DNA of 64,000 bases from assembly GCA_019634625.1 (NCBI GenBank), contig JAHCBA010000010.1, positions 62,001-126,000 on the forward strand, written 5' to 3'. A model generated the notes under the pieces. It was given only the letters and a program-made list of their open reading frames with translations. It was not told the origin of the DNA and searched no databases. The translations under genes and the position numbers were made by a program. The stretch is from Verrucomicrobiia bacterium. GTDB taxonomy: Bacteria; Verrucomicrobiota; Verrucomicrobiia; Limisphaerales; CAIMTB01. This document shows positions 1 to 7,518 of this stretch, piece after piece (within the stretch, counting starts at the first letter, position 1; each line of letters begins with the position of its first letter).

Positions 1-45
1 CAGCAGCAGTCGCAGCACCACCGACGTATCCAATCCAACCCTCAC
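1..45 (-). CDS. PIN-domain (VapC-like) toxin, 5' fragment
   Basis: Only the first 15 codons lie in the window. From a GTG at 45 the minus strand reads VRVGLDTSVVLRLLL, the usual opening of a PIN-domain nuclease: a short strand followed by the first metal-binding Asp (the D of LDTS). The GTG overlaps the stop of the AbrB-type gene (GTGA), which is the normal antitoxin-toxin order. PIN toxins are Mg-dependent RNases that are neutralised by the adjacent antitoxin. The gene runs off the left edge, so length and the other acidic residues cannot be checked. Confidence 0.7.
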   Translation of the reverse strand, partial: MRVGLDTSVVLRLLL

Positions 46-302
46 GCCGCGCCCTTGCGTCCGGCCGCGATACTCTCGCGGATCGCCGCCATCGAATGAT
101 CCTTCGCATGGCCGGCGTAGGATCCAAGGCAACCCACCCAGTCGCGGGGGCGTGCCGCCTGGCGTCGCAACACCCAGACTCGCGTTCCCGCTTCGTCACG
201 AGGCTCCAGCTCGATCGCATCGCCCGGTTTCAGGCCGAGCGCCTCACACGTCTCCTTCGGAAAGGTCGCCTGCCTCTTCGAGGTCAATGTCAGCCTTGGC
301 AT
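42..302 (-). CDS. AbrB/MazE/SpoVT-fold antitoxin
   Basis: An 86-residue protein. Its N-terminal half (MPRLTLTSKRQATFPKETCE, then LGLKPGDAIEL) is the swapped-hairpin AbrB/MazE/SpoVT DNA-binding domain. The C-terminal half (about 50-86, with RPRDWVGCLGSYAGH) would wrap the toxin. A GGAGGG sequence lies about 8 bases before the ATG at 302. It overlaps the PIN-type gene on its 3' side by four bases, so the two are translationally coupled and probably autorepressed by the complex, as is usual for such modules. The domain and the arrangement are seen; the toxin-antitoxin role is inferred from the family. Confidence 0.85.
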   Translation of the reverse strand: MPRLTLTSKRQATFPKETCEALGLKPGDAIELEPRDEAGTRVWVLRRQAARPRDWVGCLGSYAGHAKDHSMAAIRESIAAGRKGAA

Positions 303-433
303 GAGGAGACCCTCCGCAGGGACGCCTTACCCGTCAAGCATACGGTAAGGGGCCCTCGCCCGAAGAACACCCCGAACCCCCGCGTCATCGGCACCATCCC
401 CACCACCACCATTCCCCATTCGCCACTCCCCCC

Positions 434-919
434 TCACCGCCCCCCAACCCACCCCAGCCTCAGGTTCAGCCAGAAGTTCCACACACTCACCACCACGATC
501 GCCACCAGGTTCGCCAGATACACATTCATCCCCAGCCCGTGCACCTGCGCGTTCAGCAACCCCGCGCTCAGTCCGATCCCCAGCACGCAGATCAAATTGA
601 ACCGCGCCAATCGACCCAGCCGCGCACCCGCCCCCCGCCGCGCCCGCGCCAGGTCCCCGAACGTCCATGCCTCGTTCCACACGAAATTGTTCAACACCGC
701 CACCTCCGCCGCCATCACCTTGCTCCACGTCAGGTCCCAACCCAGCCGCCCCGGATCCGCCAGCAGATACAACACCCCCATGTCCACCACCACCCCGCTC
801 CCGCCCACCACGCAGAACCGCAGGTACCGTCCCAGCACACTCCGCCGCCCGTCCGCCCCATCCCCTCCCCCTCCCAACTCCGCCCCCCTCCTCCCTACAT
901 CCGCCGCGAGCCGGCTCAT
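434..919 (-). CDS. GtrA-family membrane protein
   Basis: A 161-residue polytopic protein of the GtrA family, small four-helix membrane proteins linked to lipid-carrier-bound sugar transfer in polysaccharide synthesis. After a polar start, residues about 25-45 hold RYLRFCVVGGSGVVVDMGVL, the typical first helix. Then comes VLNNFVWNEAWTF, the conserved loop, and two more helices ending in FWLNLRLGWVGGR. The ATG at 919 overlaps the stop of the prepilin gene (ATGA), so the two are coupled. It is the only intact gtrA here; broken pieces of the same sequence lie at 5462-5544 and 11485-11598. A link to pilin or peptide glycosylation is possible but only inferred. Confidence 0.85.
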   Translation of the reverse strand: MSRLAADVGRRGAELGGGGDGADGRRSVLGRYLRFCVVGGSGVVVDMGVLYLLADPGRLGWDLTWSKVMAAEVAVLNNFVWNEAWTFGDLARARRGAGARLGRLARFNLICVLGIGLSAGLLNAQVHGLGMNVYLANLVAIVVVSVWNFWLNLRLGWVGGR

Positions 920-1794
920 CGCCCCTCCGCCCGTTCCCGCCAGGTCGCCCGGCGCTGCATCCACAACACATCCGCATTCCCCGGACTCGCCGCATCGTCC
1001 CGGGGCGCATTCACCGTCCGCCGATCCCGCCACTTCCGATGTTCCACATGCCCGTCCGCAAACGTCACGTTCGCCCCGCCCCCATGCTCCGCCGACGGCT
1101 TGTCCCGCAGCACCCATCGACCCGGCTGCTCCTCCTCGAAGTTCCATTGCAATCCGAACGACGCGTCATTGATCGTCTCGATCCGCTCGTCCACGAACAC
1201 CAGCGCCTCCGCCGGACCCGGACGCACAATATCCCCCACACGCAGGTACGTCGTCGCATGCGGCACCTCCACTGGCGAACCTATGAACGCATTCAACGAC
1301 AACGTCCGCACCCGCCCCTGCCGGATCCCGATCACCGTCGGGTCCCGCGGCGCCGGGCACCGCCACAACTCCGGACCCCCAAGATACGGACCCACCAGAC
1401 TCCGCCGGAGAAACAGCGTGTTCGTCGCATCCCGCCCCGGCAACCCCAGCCACCCCTCCACCCACGTCTCCCCCAGCGGGATCCCCTCCCCGTCCCGGTT
1501 CGGCAGCACCGCGTCCCCGTGATCGTCCGCATACATCTGAAACGCCATCGCGAACTGCCGCAGATTCGACTGGCACGCCGCCGTCTTCGCCCGCCCCTTC
1601 GCCGCCGACAACGCCGGCAGCAGCATCCCCGTCAACACCCCGATCACCGCGATGACGACCAGGAGTTCGATGAGGGTGAAGGCACCATGAGGTCGCGCCA
1701 ACCCCTCCGCAGGATCCCCCACTCGGAGCCCCACGTCCCCCTGAAGGCTTCTTGGATAGGTATTCCTCAAGGTCCACTCTCCCTGCACTCCCAT
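916..1794 (-). CDS. Prepilin-type protein (pseudopilin, H-x9-DG), cassette copy 1
   Basis: Prepilin with N-terminal cleavage/methylation motif GAFTLIELLVVIAVIGVLTG followed by the hydrophobic helix, then the PVC-type body with NLRQFAMAFQMYADDHGD and the signature AEHGGGANVTFADG (H-x9-DG). The residue before the cleaved Phe is Ala, as is common in this phylum. Prepilin peptidase (see 39593-40723) would trim the leader; the protein would then join a type II secretion/type IV pilus-like pseudopilus. The start is uncertain: I take the ATG at 1794, but a TTG at 1770 would also give a leader. From the Phe to the LW near the end it differs from the copy at 5505-6326 at about ten of roughly 228 residues. 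The stop overlaps gtrA. Confidence 0.85.
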   Translation of the reverse strand: MGVQGEWTLRNTYPRSLQGDVGLRVGDPAEGLARPHGAFTLIELLVVIAVIGVLTGMLLPALSAAKGRAKTAACQSNLRQFAMAFQMYADDHGDAVLPNRDGEGIPLGETWVEGWLGLPGRDATNTLFLRRSLVGPYLGGPELWRCPAPRDPTVIGIRQGRVRTLSLNAFIGSPVEVPHATTYLRVGDIVRPGPAEALVFVDERIETINDASFGLQWNFEEEQPGRWVLRDKPSAEHGGGANVTFADGHVEHRKWRDRRTVNAPRDDAASPGNADVLWMQRRATWRERAEGR

Positions 1795-2066
1795 ACTCCA
1801 CCCGGATGCTCCTACCCACCGACACAACGGCAATCTCTGCATGGAGACCGTTGGGCATTGCAGGACTACCACTCTATGCTGCCCACTCGCTTCCGTTACC
1901 CGCCGACGCATCAAACCTTGCCCCTCTAGATTTCTCTCATGGCCAGATGAACAACAAGCACCTCCGCAACCGCTTTCTGAACAAACCGTGTCTTGGCGTT
2001 CTCCTCTGTCGCGGACCCGGCAAAGACCACAGCACCCGCCACGACAAGCGTTGCTAAGAAACCGGG

Positions 2067-2624
2067 TCAATGATCAACCGGAGCCGCGGGCCTCTTTCCA
2101 CTTCCTCCTTCCTTCGAATCCCGCAGCGCCAGCGTGACCACCCTCTCCCACATAATGGCCGCCAATGCAACGCCCGAGAGGTATCCGAGCAGACCAACCG
2201 CCAGTCTGTCACCGACTCCTGCCGGAATATCCAAGTACTGGACCAAGGAACCCAGACAAGGACAAGCCTGCCCATTACCCGCTTCCTGGGACCAAATCAT
2301 ACGATAGACAAAAAACACGGACGCCAACCACAGCAACGCGTATCCCTTGCTGCGAAGCGACACAGATGATAGCAATAACGCCAACACAGCGAGTTCCAAC
2401 GCGATCGCTGCGATCCAGACACCCCGCACGGAAAAAAGCGGCAGCACCAGATCGGGCCGGGACCCGGCACTCGGACTTAACACCACCGAGACCCCCTTCA
2501 AGACAACTGTCAGCAACAGAATGAGCCCCGCAGCAGTTACAGAAAGCGCCATGACTCGCGTCAATAAGGGAAATCCGCACTCGCCCGTGGAATCCCTAAC
2601 CGTTGAGTCATTCTTGGTTTCCAT
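2067..2624 (-). CDS. MauE/DoxX-like redox-associated membrane protein, copy 1
   Basis: A 185-residue protein with four predicted membrane helices (about 23-48, 66-90, 95-112, 140-163). The motif ACPCLG (C121, C123) sits in the loop before the last helix, the place where MauE/DoxX-like proteins carry CxC. The family includes MauE, needed for disulfide formation in the cysteine-rich small subunit of methylamine dehydrogenase. Here the next gene upstream in the operon encodes a secreted 10-cysteine protein, so a role in its oxidation or quality control is plausible. The ATG at 2624 is preceded by a weak GAGGG. A homologue is at 6588-7040 with the CxC conserved, and a decayed third copy is at 10151-10477. 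The role is inference. Confidence 0.75.
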   Translation of the reverse strand: METKNDSTVRDSTGECGFPLLTRVMALSVTAAGLILLLTVVLKGVSVVLSPSAGSRPDLVLPLFSVRGVWIAAIALELAVLALLLSSVSLRSKGYALLWLASVFFVYRMIWSQEAGNGQACPCLGSLVQYLDIPAGVGDRLAVGLLGYLSGVALAAIMWERVVTLALRDSKEGGSGKRPAAPVDH

Positions 2625-2889
2625 CGGGAAGCCCTCTGCAGCTCAACATCGCGCCAAACCTCCGCTCCACAATCTCGGTCCTAATTGGGACGCTTCCGGC
2701 CGCCGTCGACCCAACCAAGATCGACCAAACCCCGCTGACAAAATGGCCATTTCACCCTTAGGCATTATATAGCCAAAGGAAGGGTGCATCCCGCATTCCC
2801 CACGCCGCCCGACCACGTTATAATTGAGGCGGGTAGCATGGCTTGCCGTTATGGCAGATCGAATGAATTGCAGTATCGGATAGTGTCGA

Positions 2890-3300
2890 TCAACTGCCAC
2901 CGCAGGGACTTGAGTCCCATGAATACCAATTCAACTCAGCCCATGATTCATAGTTCGTGTAGTTTTCACAGGTATCCTGAGGGCTGCATCCGCCCAACTG
3001 TTTAATCACAATTACGGTCGTGTAGGCTTCGGTACACCTATGTTGGCTGGCGCCAGTCCACTCACAGACTCCAAACGCCTTCCTTGGTGTGTCATTGGTG
3101 GTGATCAGCCTTGAACACAAGCCCGTTGTGTTTGGACACTGCGGAGTAGGACTATAACAGCATACAACATAGCCAGGACGGTGCGCGCAATAGCTTGCTG
3201 CCGCAAGTGCCGCAACAGGCAGGCAAGTAATCAGCGCGGGGACCCACATATTGCGCTTTGACCTCATTGCAATCGGTGTTTGAGGGTTACGAGTATTCAT
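2890..3300 (-). CDS. Small secreted cysteine-rich protein (10 Cys), copy 1
   Basis: A 136-residue protein with a signal peptide (MWVPALITCLPVAALAAAS, about residues 18-36). The secreted part starts near SYC and holds ten cysteines, including VVCC, an even number that suits five disulfides. It ends in SSPCGGS. No known family is recognised by sequence. The protein at 7103-7480 has the same size, signal, ten-cysteine count, first SYxC-like cysteine and C-terminal Trp...CG pattern, so they are probably distant homologues. It sits between an anchored exported protein and a MauE-like gene. The start could also be the ATG at 3267. It may be an electron-transfer subunit like MauA, a secreted effector or a minor pilus component. 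Confidence 0.65.
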   Translation of the reverse strand: MNTRNPQTPIAMRSKRNMWVPALITCLPVAALAAASYCAHRPGYVVCCYSPTPQCPNTTGLCSRLITTNDTPRKAFGVCEWTGASQHRCTEAYTTVIVIKQLGGCSPQDTCENYTNYESWAELNWYSWDSSPCGGS

Positions 3301-3396
3301 ATATCATTGCCGGGGTTGATGGACTGATAAGAGATCACGGGAGACTGCTATTCTCTCCTCGAAAACGGGGCTTGATTACGGTGCGCTACAGTTGGC

Positions 3397-4563
3397 TCAA
3401 CAGCTCTTCCTGCTTGATCCTGCTATGCTTCGTTGAAAATTGATCCTGGAAAGGATCAGTAAAAGGACAGGAGCTGCCACAACCAAAGCGAACAGTGCTC
3501 GATACCGTTGGGTCGATCGTCCACTGTCCGATACCATTGCATCCTGCGCGGCGTGATATGCTGCCTGAGCGGCCTTCACATCGAGTAGAGGTGGCCAGGA
3601 GTTGGTCAGCATAGAGAAGTTCAAGAGCCCCATCCCATCACCAAAGTGTCCATGCACACGAATCCAACTCACTCCAGGCAGCCTTGGAGCACTTGGCCGG
3701 ACCGTTCCACCGGTCATGGTGTTCGTGGAACCGATCGAGATCTCGGACCGTATAAAGGGTGGCCGGTCCCCCAACTTGAAGTAATGACGAATTCTGGTGT
3801 CCTTCGCCAGGCTCAGCTCGCTCGGTTGCCAGAATTCAGAGATTTCTAAAATGCTGTTTGTCGTGGATTCATTTGCAATGAGCCGCACCCCGGAGGAATC
3901 AATGATGTAACTGTGTGCGATAATCGCCCGGTATGGAGATCCGGGATGGTTCGCCGGTTTAATGCTCACAGGAACAAGGACCGGCTCTCCCAGTTCCAAC
4001 AGACTGTCTCCGGCACCTGCAGCCAGGGGATAGGCGAATCCCGACCTGTTTGTGGCCAGATAGGATTGGGCGCCGTAGGTGTACCACAACGCCATGATAA
4101 GATCGTCCGAGCCCATCGGAGCGCGCCTTCGGGTCCAGAGCGCGTTGGCAACGTTTGCAAGGGACGCGAATCCTGCCACGTTTGTGGAAAGGGCGTACAA
4201 GTAGTAGAGGTTTTCCCCATCAAACCGTGCCTGAATGTACTCAGGCGGGGCTTCACCGATTGTCTTTCCCTCCACCACCCGCGTTCCCCGTCCGCTCCAG
4301 GCGATCGGCTTCAGCAATGCCTCCCAACGATCGTCGTCCAGTACGAAATCGAATGAAAAGCTGCGAGAGAGGGGCGGATCGAAGGGATCGAAAAGATGCT
4401 GGTGTATGATCCCCTGAACAGATAATCGTTGTGGAGCGATTGACGGTGACGCATCTCCAGCAGCATGAGCAACTGGAGCGACGGCAAGGTGGAAGATCAG
4501 TTGCCAAAGAGCCAGGTGTCGCAGGGAGACTGCTCCACTGCCGGCAGCGTCTTTCGTCACCAT
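3397..4563 (-). CDS. Exported protein with C-terminal membrane anchor, copy 1
   Basis: A 388-residue protein, start chosen at the ATG at 4563. It has a signal peptide (LALWQLIFHLAVAPVAHAA, about 18-36), a long mixed, probably beta-rich ectodomain, and one C-terminal hydrophobic helix (ALFALVVAAPVLLLILSR) with a basic tail, which suggests anchoring in the inner membrane facing out. No known family is recognised. The protein at 7519-8532 shares the plan and local similarities (FDFVLDDDRWEALL against FGFAVSNQYWKIWL; DLIMALWYTY against PMVGAIWLACC). It lies 96 bases upstream of the cysteine-rich gene in the same direction. The open frame extends further upstream but lacks a credible signal there, so those starts were rejected. 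Confidence 0.6.
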   Translation of the reverse strand: MVTKDAAGSGAVSLRHLALWQLIFHLAVAPVAHAAGDASPSIAPQRLSVQGIIHQHLFDPFDPPLSRSFSFDFVLDDDRWEALLKPIAWSGRGTRVVEGKTIGEAPPEYIQARFDGENLYYLYALSTNVAGFASLANVANALWTRRRAPMGSDDLIMALWYTYGAQSYLATNRSGFAYPLAAGAGDSLLELGEPVLVPVSIKPANHPGSPYRAIIAHSYIIDSSGVRLIANESTTNSILEISEFWQPSELSLAKDTRIRHYFKLGDRPPFIRSEISIGSTNTMTGGTVRPSAPRLPGVSWIRVHGHFGDGMGLLNFSMLTNSWPPLLDVKAAQAAYHAAQDAMVSDSGRSTQRYRALFALVVAAPVLLLILSRINFQRSIAGSSRKSC

Positions 4564-4850
4564 TGTCCGCTCGCGAGACCCCATTGCGCCCGTATGGGCG
4601 AATTCTCTCTCTTCGCGGTAGGCCCCTTTCAGCCCGGCTGGCGGTTTCCCCCAAGTTCCAACACGCAAAGTGGCCCTCTTCATCCGCCGCCCGTCACCCT
4701 CCCATGCTCGGAGGGGGTACGGTTTTCGATTGCCTCCAAGTCTTAGGGAAGTCAGCCGGGATCGATGCCGAAATCCCCAAGCGTCGCCCATTCCTGGATT
4801 GCAGGGGTGAACGGGCGCGGGGGGGGGGGGCGCAGTAAGGAGGGCTCCCA
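4564..4850. other. Intergenic spacer with 12-base G tract
   Basis: There is no credible gene here. The segment lies 5' of the minus-strand cassette 1 and should hold its promoter, though I cannot point to clear -35/-10 boxes. A run of twelve G occupies 4819-4830 on the plus strand. A run of fourteen C lies in the corresponding spacer of cassette 2 (10492-10505). Confidence 0.5.
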
Positions 4851-5461
4851 AGGGCCACCGCATCTTCGCCGAACCCATTTCCCCAAAGCGAGCGATGCCA
4901 AATCAAGCGTTGGACTTGCGGTGTCATCAAAACCTCGGCGATTTACGGAGTTTGTAGTCGAAGGGCGGGATCCGTGTCAACCGGTTCCTCAGAATTTTTT
5001 GAACTTTTCGCAATCCGTTCGGAGGCTGCGGGATGGGAGCGCTTGCGAGCTGCTCCTGACCTTCTTCAAGACTTCATCGATCAGCCGGGATCGGGGTTCC
5101 AAGTTCGCGATCAGGATGGGTGCCTGTCCTTCGAGTACGAGAGTACGAGTACCGCCCTTCGGGCTGAGTACGGGAACGAAGTGTGATCCGGGCGGGCGCC
5201 CTTCTCTCGTCCGGAGCGCGGACAGCCCTGTCCGCCCCGCCCCGCCCGGGTCATGAAACCCGCGGACACGCCTCTCCGCACTCCGAACCGCGACGTTCAA
5301 GTTCCTCGACGCCGAAGAAGTTCAGGGCCACGTCGTCCTCACATCCGCGCCGAAGAGGATGGAATCGCTGCATTCACAAAGCCGCAGGCCCTCGCCGAAA
5401 AGAGCGCCCGCGTCTCCCCCCATTCGCCATTCCCCATTCCCCACTCCCCACTCGCCACTCC
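4851..5461. repeat. Long intergenic repeat, copy A
   Basis: About 600 bases matching 10775-11345 in the same orientation, with small gaps. Shared stretches include tcatcaaaacctcggcgat, tttgtagtcgaag and tcgcaatccgttcggaggc. The 3' part (about 5300-5460) recurs a third time at 12996-13182. It contains the GTACCGCCCTTCGGGCTGAG hairpin-like core that also recurs at 22 kb, 26 kb, 33 kb and 41 kb, and ends in a CCATTCCCCATTCCCCACTC-type simple repeat. Short open frames inside it are not treated as genes. Copies A, B and C bound the duplicated cassettes and could have mediated their duplication by homologous recombination. Confidence 0.85.
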
Positions 5462-5544
5462 CCAACCCACCCCAGCCTCAGGTTCAGCCAGAAGTTCCAC
5501 ACACTCACCACCACGATCGCCACCAGGTTCGCCAGATACACGTT
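5462..5544 (-). pseudogene. gtrA 3' remnant
   Basis: On the minus strand this encodes NVYLANLVAIVVVSVWNFW and the end of the gtrA gene found at 434-919, but everything upstream is missing. The junction at about 5544/5545 joins the gtrA tail directly to the 3' end of the second prepilin gene, matching an internal deletion of roughly 430 bases relative to copy 1 (about 525-957). The original gtrA stop is also lost. The remnant overlaps the altered 3' end of the prepilin gene at 5505-6326. Confidence 0.85.
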
Positions 5545-6326
5545 CTCCACAACACATCCGCGTTCCCCGGACTCGGCGCATCGTCCCGGGGAGCACTCAC
5601 CGTCCGCCGATCCCGCCACCTCCTATGTTCCACATGCCCGTCCGCAAACGTCACATTCGCCCCGCCACCATGCTCCGCCGACGGCTTGTCCCGCAGCACC
5701 CATCGACCCGGCTGCTCCTCCTCGAAGTTCCACTGCAACCCGAACGACGCGTCATTGACCGTCTCGATCCGCTCGTCCACGAACACCAGCGCCTCCGCCG
5801 GACCCGGACGCACAATATCCCCCACCCGCCGGTACGTCGTCGCGTGGGGCACCTCCACCGGCGAACCCATGAACGCATTCAACGACAACGTCCGCACCCG
5901 CCCCTGCCGGATCCCGATCACCGTCGGGTCCCGCGGCGCCGGACACCGCCACAACTCCGGACCCCCAAGATACGGACCCACCAGACTCCGCCGGAGCAAC
6001 AGCGTGTTCGTCGCATCCCGCCCCGGCAGCCCGAGCCACCCCTCCACCCACGTCTCCCCCAAGGGAATTCCCTCCCCATCCCGGTTCGGCAGCACCGCGT
6101 CCCCGTGATCGTCCGCATACATCTGAAACGCCAGCGCGAACTGCCGAAGATTCGACTGGCACGCCGCCGTCTTCGCCCGCCCCTTCGCCACCGACAACGC
6201 CGGCAGTAGCATCCCCGTCAGCACCCCGATCACCGCGATGACGACCAGGAGTTCGATAACGGTGAAGGCCGACAACTCCCCGTTCGAACCGATCTGAAGG
6301 CGTCTCCAAATGACCGCACCCCGCAT
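5505..6326 (-). CDS. Prepilin-type protein (pseudopilin, H-x9-DG), cassette copy 2
   Basis: A 273-residue prepilin: leader MRGAVIWRRLQIGSNGELSA, then FTVIELLVVIAVIGVLTG and the H-x9-DG body (AEHGGGANVTFADG). GGAAGGAG at 6333-6340, six bases before the ATG at 6326, supports this start. The body is almost identical to the copy at 916-1794, but the leader peptides differ completely. The C-terminus is abnormal: after the shared SPGNADVLW the frame enters the gtrA remnant and ends in RTCIWRTWWRSWW, replacing the native tail. The core fold and cleavage site are intact, so the protein may still work as a pseudopilin. It is probably co-transcribed with the MauE-like gene upstream. Confidence 0.85.
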   Translation of the reverse strand: MRGAVIWRRLQIGSNGELSAFTVIELLVVIAVIGVLTGMLLPALSVAKGRAKTAACQSNLRQFALAFQMYADDHGDAVLPNRDGEGIPLGETWVEGWLGLPGRDATNTLLLRRSLVGPYLGGPELWRCPAPRDPTVIGIRQGRVRTLSLNAFMGSPVEVPHATTYRRVGDIVRPGPAEALVFVDERIETVNDASFGLQWNFEEEQPGRWVLRDKPSAEHGGGANVTFADGHVEHRRWRDRRTVSAPRDDAPSPGNADVLWRTCIWRTWWRSWW

Positions 6327-6332
6327 CCACTA

Positions 6333-6340
6333 CTCCTTCC
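6333..6340 (-). promoter_or_regulatory. Shine-Dalgarno of prepilin copy 2
   Basis: Minus-strand GGAAGGAG six bases before the ATG at 6326. It fixes the start of the second prepilin and shows that its leader is 20 residues, unlike the uncertain leader of copy 1. Confidence 0.7.
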
Positions 6341-6587
6341 GCAACACGCTGCTCAATGATCGCGACCTCACTCGTCAGAAGTGACTCCAATCTCCACAAC
6401 ATCAACATCAAGAGTAGGCATCTCATTCCTCAGCGTCCACCATAGGCAAGTACCGCGCAACCAGGAGCGCCCAGAACAAAACCGTCATATCGAGCGCCAA
6501 TCCGTTGAAGCCAAGTTTCAAGCTCAAGCACAACCACCACCATCCCAGCATGACTTACAGCTCCAGACAACCGCGCTCCCTTGCAAC

Positions 6588-7040
6588 CTAAGGCCGCCCT
6601 TGCAGTATCCTCATGCACAGCAACCCACCCGTGCACACATATACCAGCATCGCCCACGCCCCGACGCTCGTCCAAAACGTCGAAAGCCCGAGCCAATCCG
6701 GGACTGCTCCAAAGCAACGACACCAAATCCCTGAACCATTAAATCCCGACAAGACGCGATAAGTGAACACTGCGAATCCCATCCATGTCAGCATGAACGC
6801 CCCTACACTCGACTTCAAGAATGCAACGCTCACAGACCCGACGACTTCGAGGATTCCCGCGAACATGTAAAGGTCATACTCTACAATGCCAAGCAGTGCG
6901 TCACGCCTCAAGACATCCCTATCCTGGGAAAGAACCCACGACAACTTCAGGACTCCCGACAAGATGAATGCGCCGCCCGCTGAGACCAAGAAGCAGCGAA
7001 CGATCAACCGATGCATTGTTGTGCGCATAACAATCGACAC
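6588..7040 (-). CDS. MauE/DoxX-like redox-associated membrane protein, copy 2
   Basis: A 150-residue protein with about four membrane helices (12-35, 54-78, 80-97, 118-140). WCRCFG (C107, C109) sits in the loop before the last helix, matching ACPCLG of the copy at 2067-2624. Size and CxC position fit MauE/DoxX-type proteins, which support thiol-disulfide chemistry on exported partners. The next gene upstream (7103-7480) encodes a secreted 10-cysteine protein and the next downstream the prepilin, the same order as cassette 1. The overall sequence is far more diverged from copy 1 than the prepilins are from each other. The first ATG is used; an internal ATG at residue 5 or 9 is possible. Confidence 0.75.
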   Translation of the reverse strand: MSIVMRTTMHRLIVRCFLVSAGGAFILSGVLKLSWVLSQDRDVLRRDALLGIVEYDLYMFAGILEVVGSVSVAFLKSSVGAFMLTWMGFAVFTYRVLSGFNGSGIWCRCFGAVPDWLGLSTFWTSVGAWAMLVYVCTGGLLCMRILQGRP

Positions 7041-7102
7041 TTGAGCCTATTCCCGCCAACCCTTCGACATGGGCCCTCACCACTCCGCCGCCGGATGTCA
7101 GA

Positions 7103-7480
7103 CTAAGTCCCACACCCAATAGTTGACAGCTCCATGCGCCAATGGGTATCCGGCCCTAGCTCGAGGATCTTCTCACACTGCCCATTTTGGTGGCTGATTG
7201 CACACCAGCCATCGCCGTCACACGCATAAGGACATTCGTAGACCCAGGTACTATACGAATACTGCGCCCCCAACGTGCAGACATCGAAACCTGTGTAAGT
7301 GTAACCGGAAGTGCAGTACTGGAGTGCCGGAATACTCCTCTTATAAGTACAGGACGCCGATCCGCAGTAAACGGTGGAGTACGCACGGAATTCTACCATA
7401 TAGTAGCATGCATAGCTCGACAAGGCGATAGCGAACGGAAGGCTCGTGATCCAACTTCGCACTCGATTTCTGTGTTTCAT
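7103..7480 (-). CDS. Small secreted cysteine-rich protein (10 Cys), copy 2
   Basis: Starting at the ATG at 7480 gives 125 residues: MKHRNRVRSWITSLPFAIAL is a good signal peptide, followed by SSYACYY. Counting from SYAC there are ten cysteines. The end, WRMELSTIGCGT, resembles the Trp...SSPCGG end of the copy at 2890-3300. The region is rich in Tyr, Ser and Gly. No known family is recognised. An upstream extension of the open frame adds 41 residues without a signal sequence and was rejected. The gene lies 38 bases downstream of the anchored exported protein and 62 bases upstream of the MauE-like gene, so it is probably in one transcript with both. Confidence 0.65.
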   Translation of the reverse strand: MKHRNRVRSWITSLPFAIALSSYACYYMVEFRAYSTVYCGSASCTYKRSIPALQYCTSGYTYTGFDVCTLGAQYSYSTWVYECPYACDGDGWCAISHQNGQCEKILELGPDTHWRMELSTIGCGT

Positions 7481-7518
7481 GGCGCTCAATTGTTTAATGT
7501 TGTTTGCTACACACTGCC

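Noticed and set aside
96..1929. Plus-strand open frames covering the first cassette
   Set aside because: Low-complexity Pro/Arg/Thr composition, antisense to gtrA and prepilin.
4694..5300. Short minus-strand frames inside repeat copies A and B (for example with WHRSL and LRTDCEKFKK)
   Set aside because: Conserved only because the DNA repeat is conserved; no start-site support or domain; frames end differently in the two copies.
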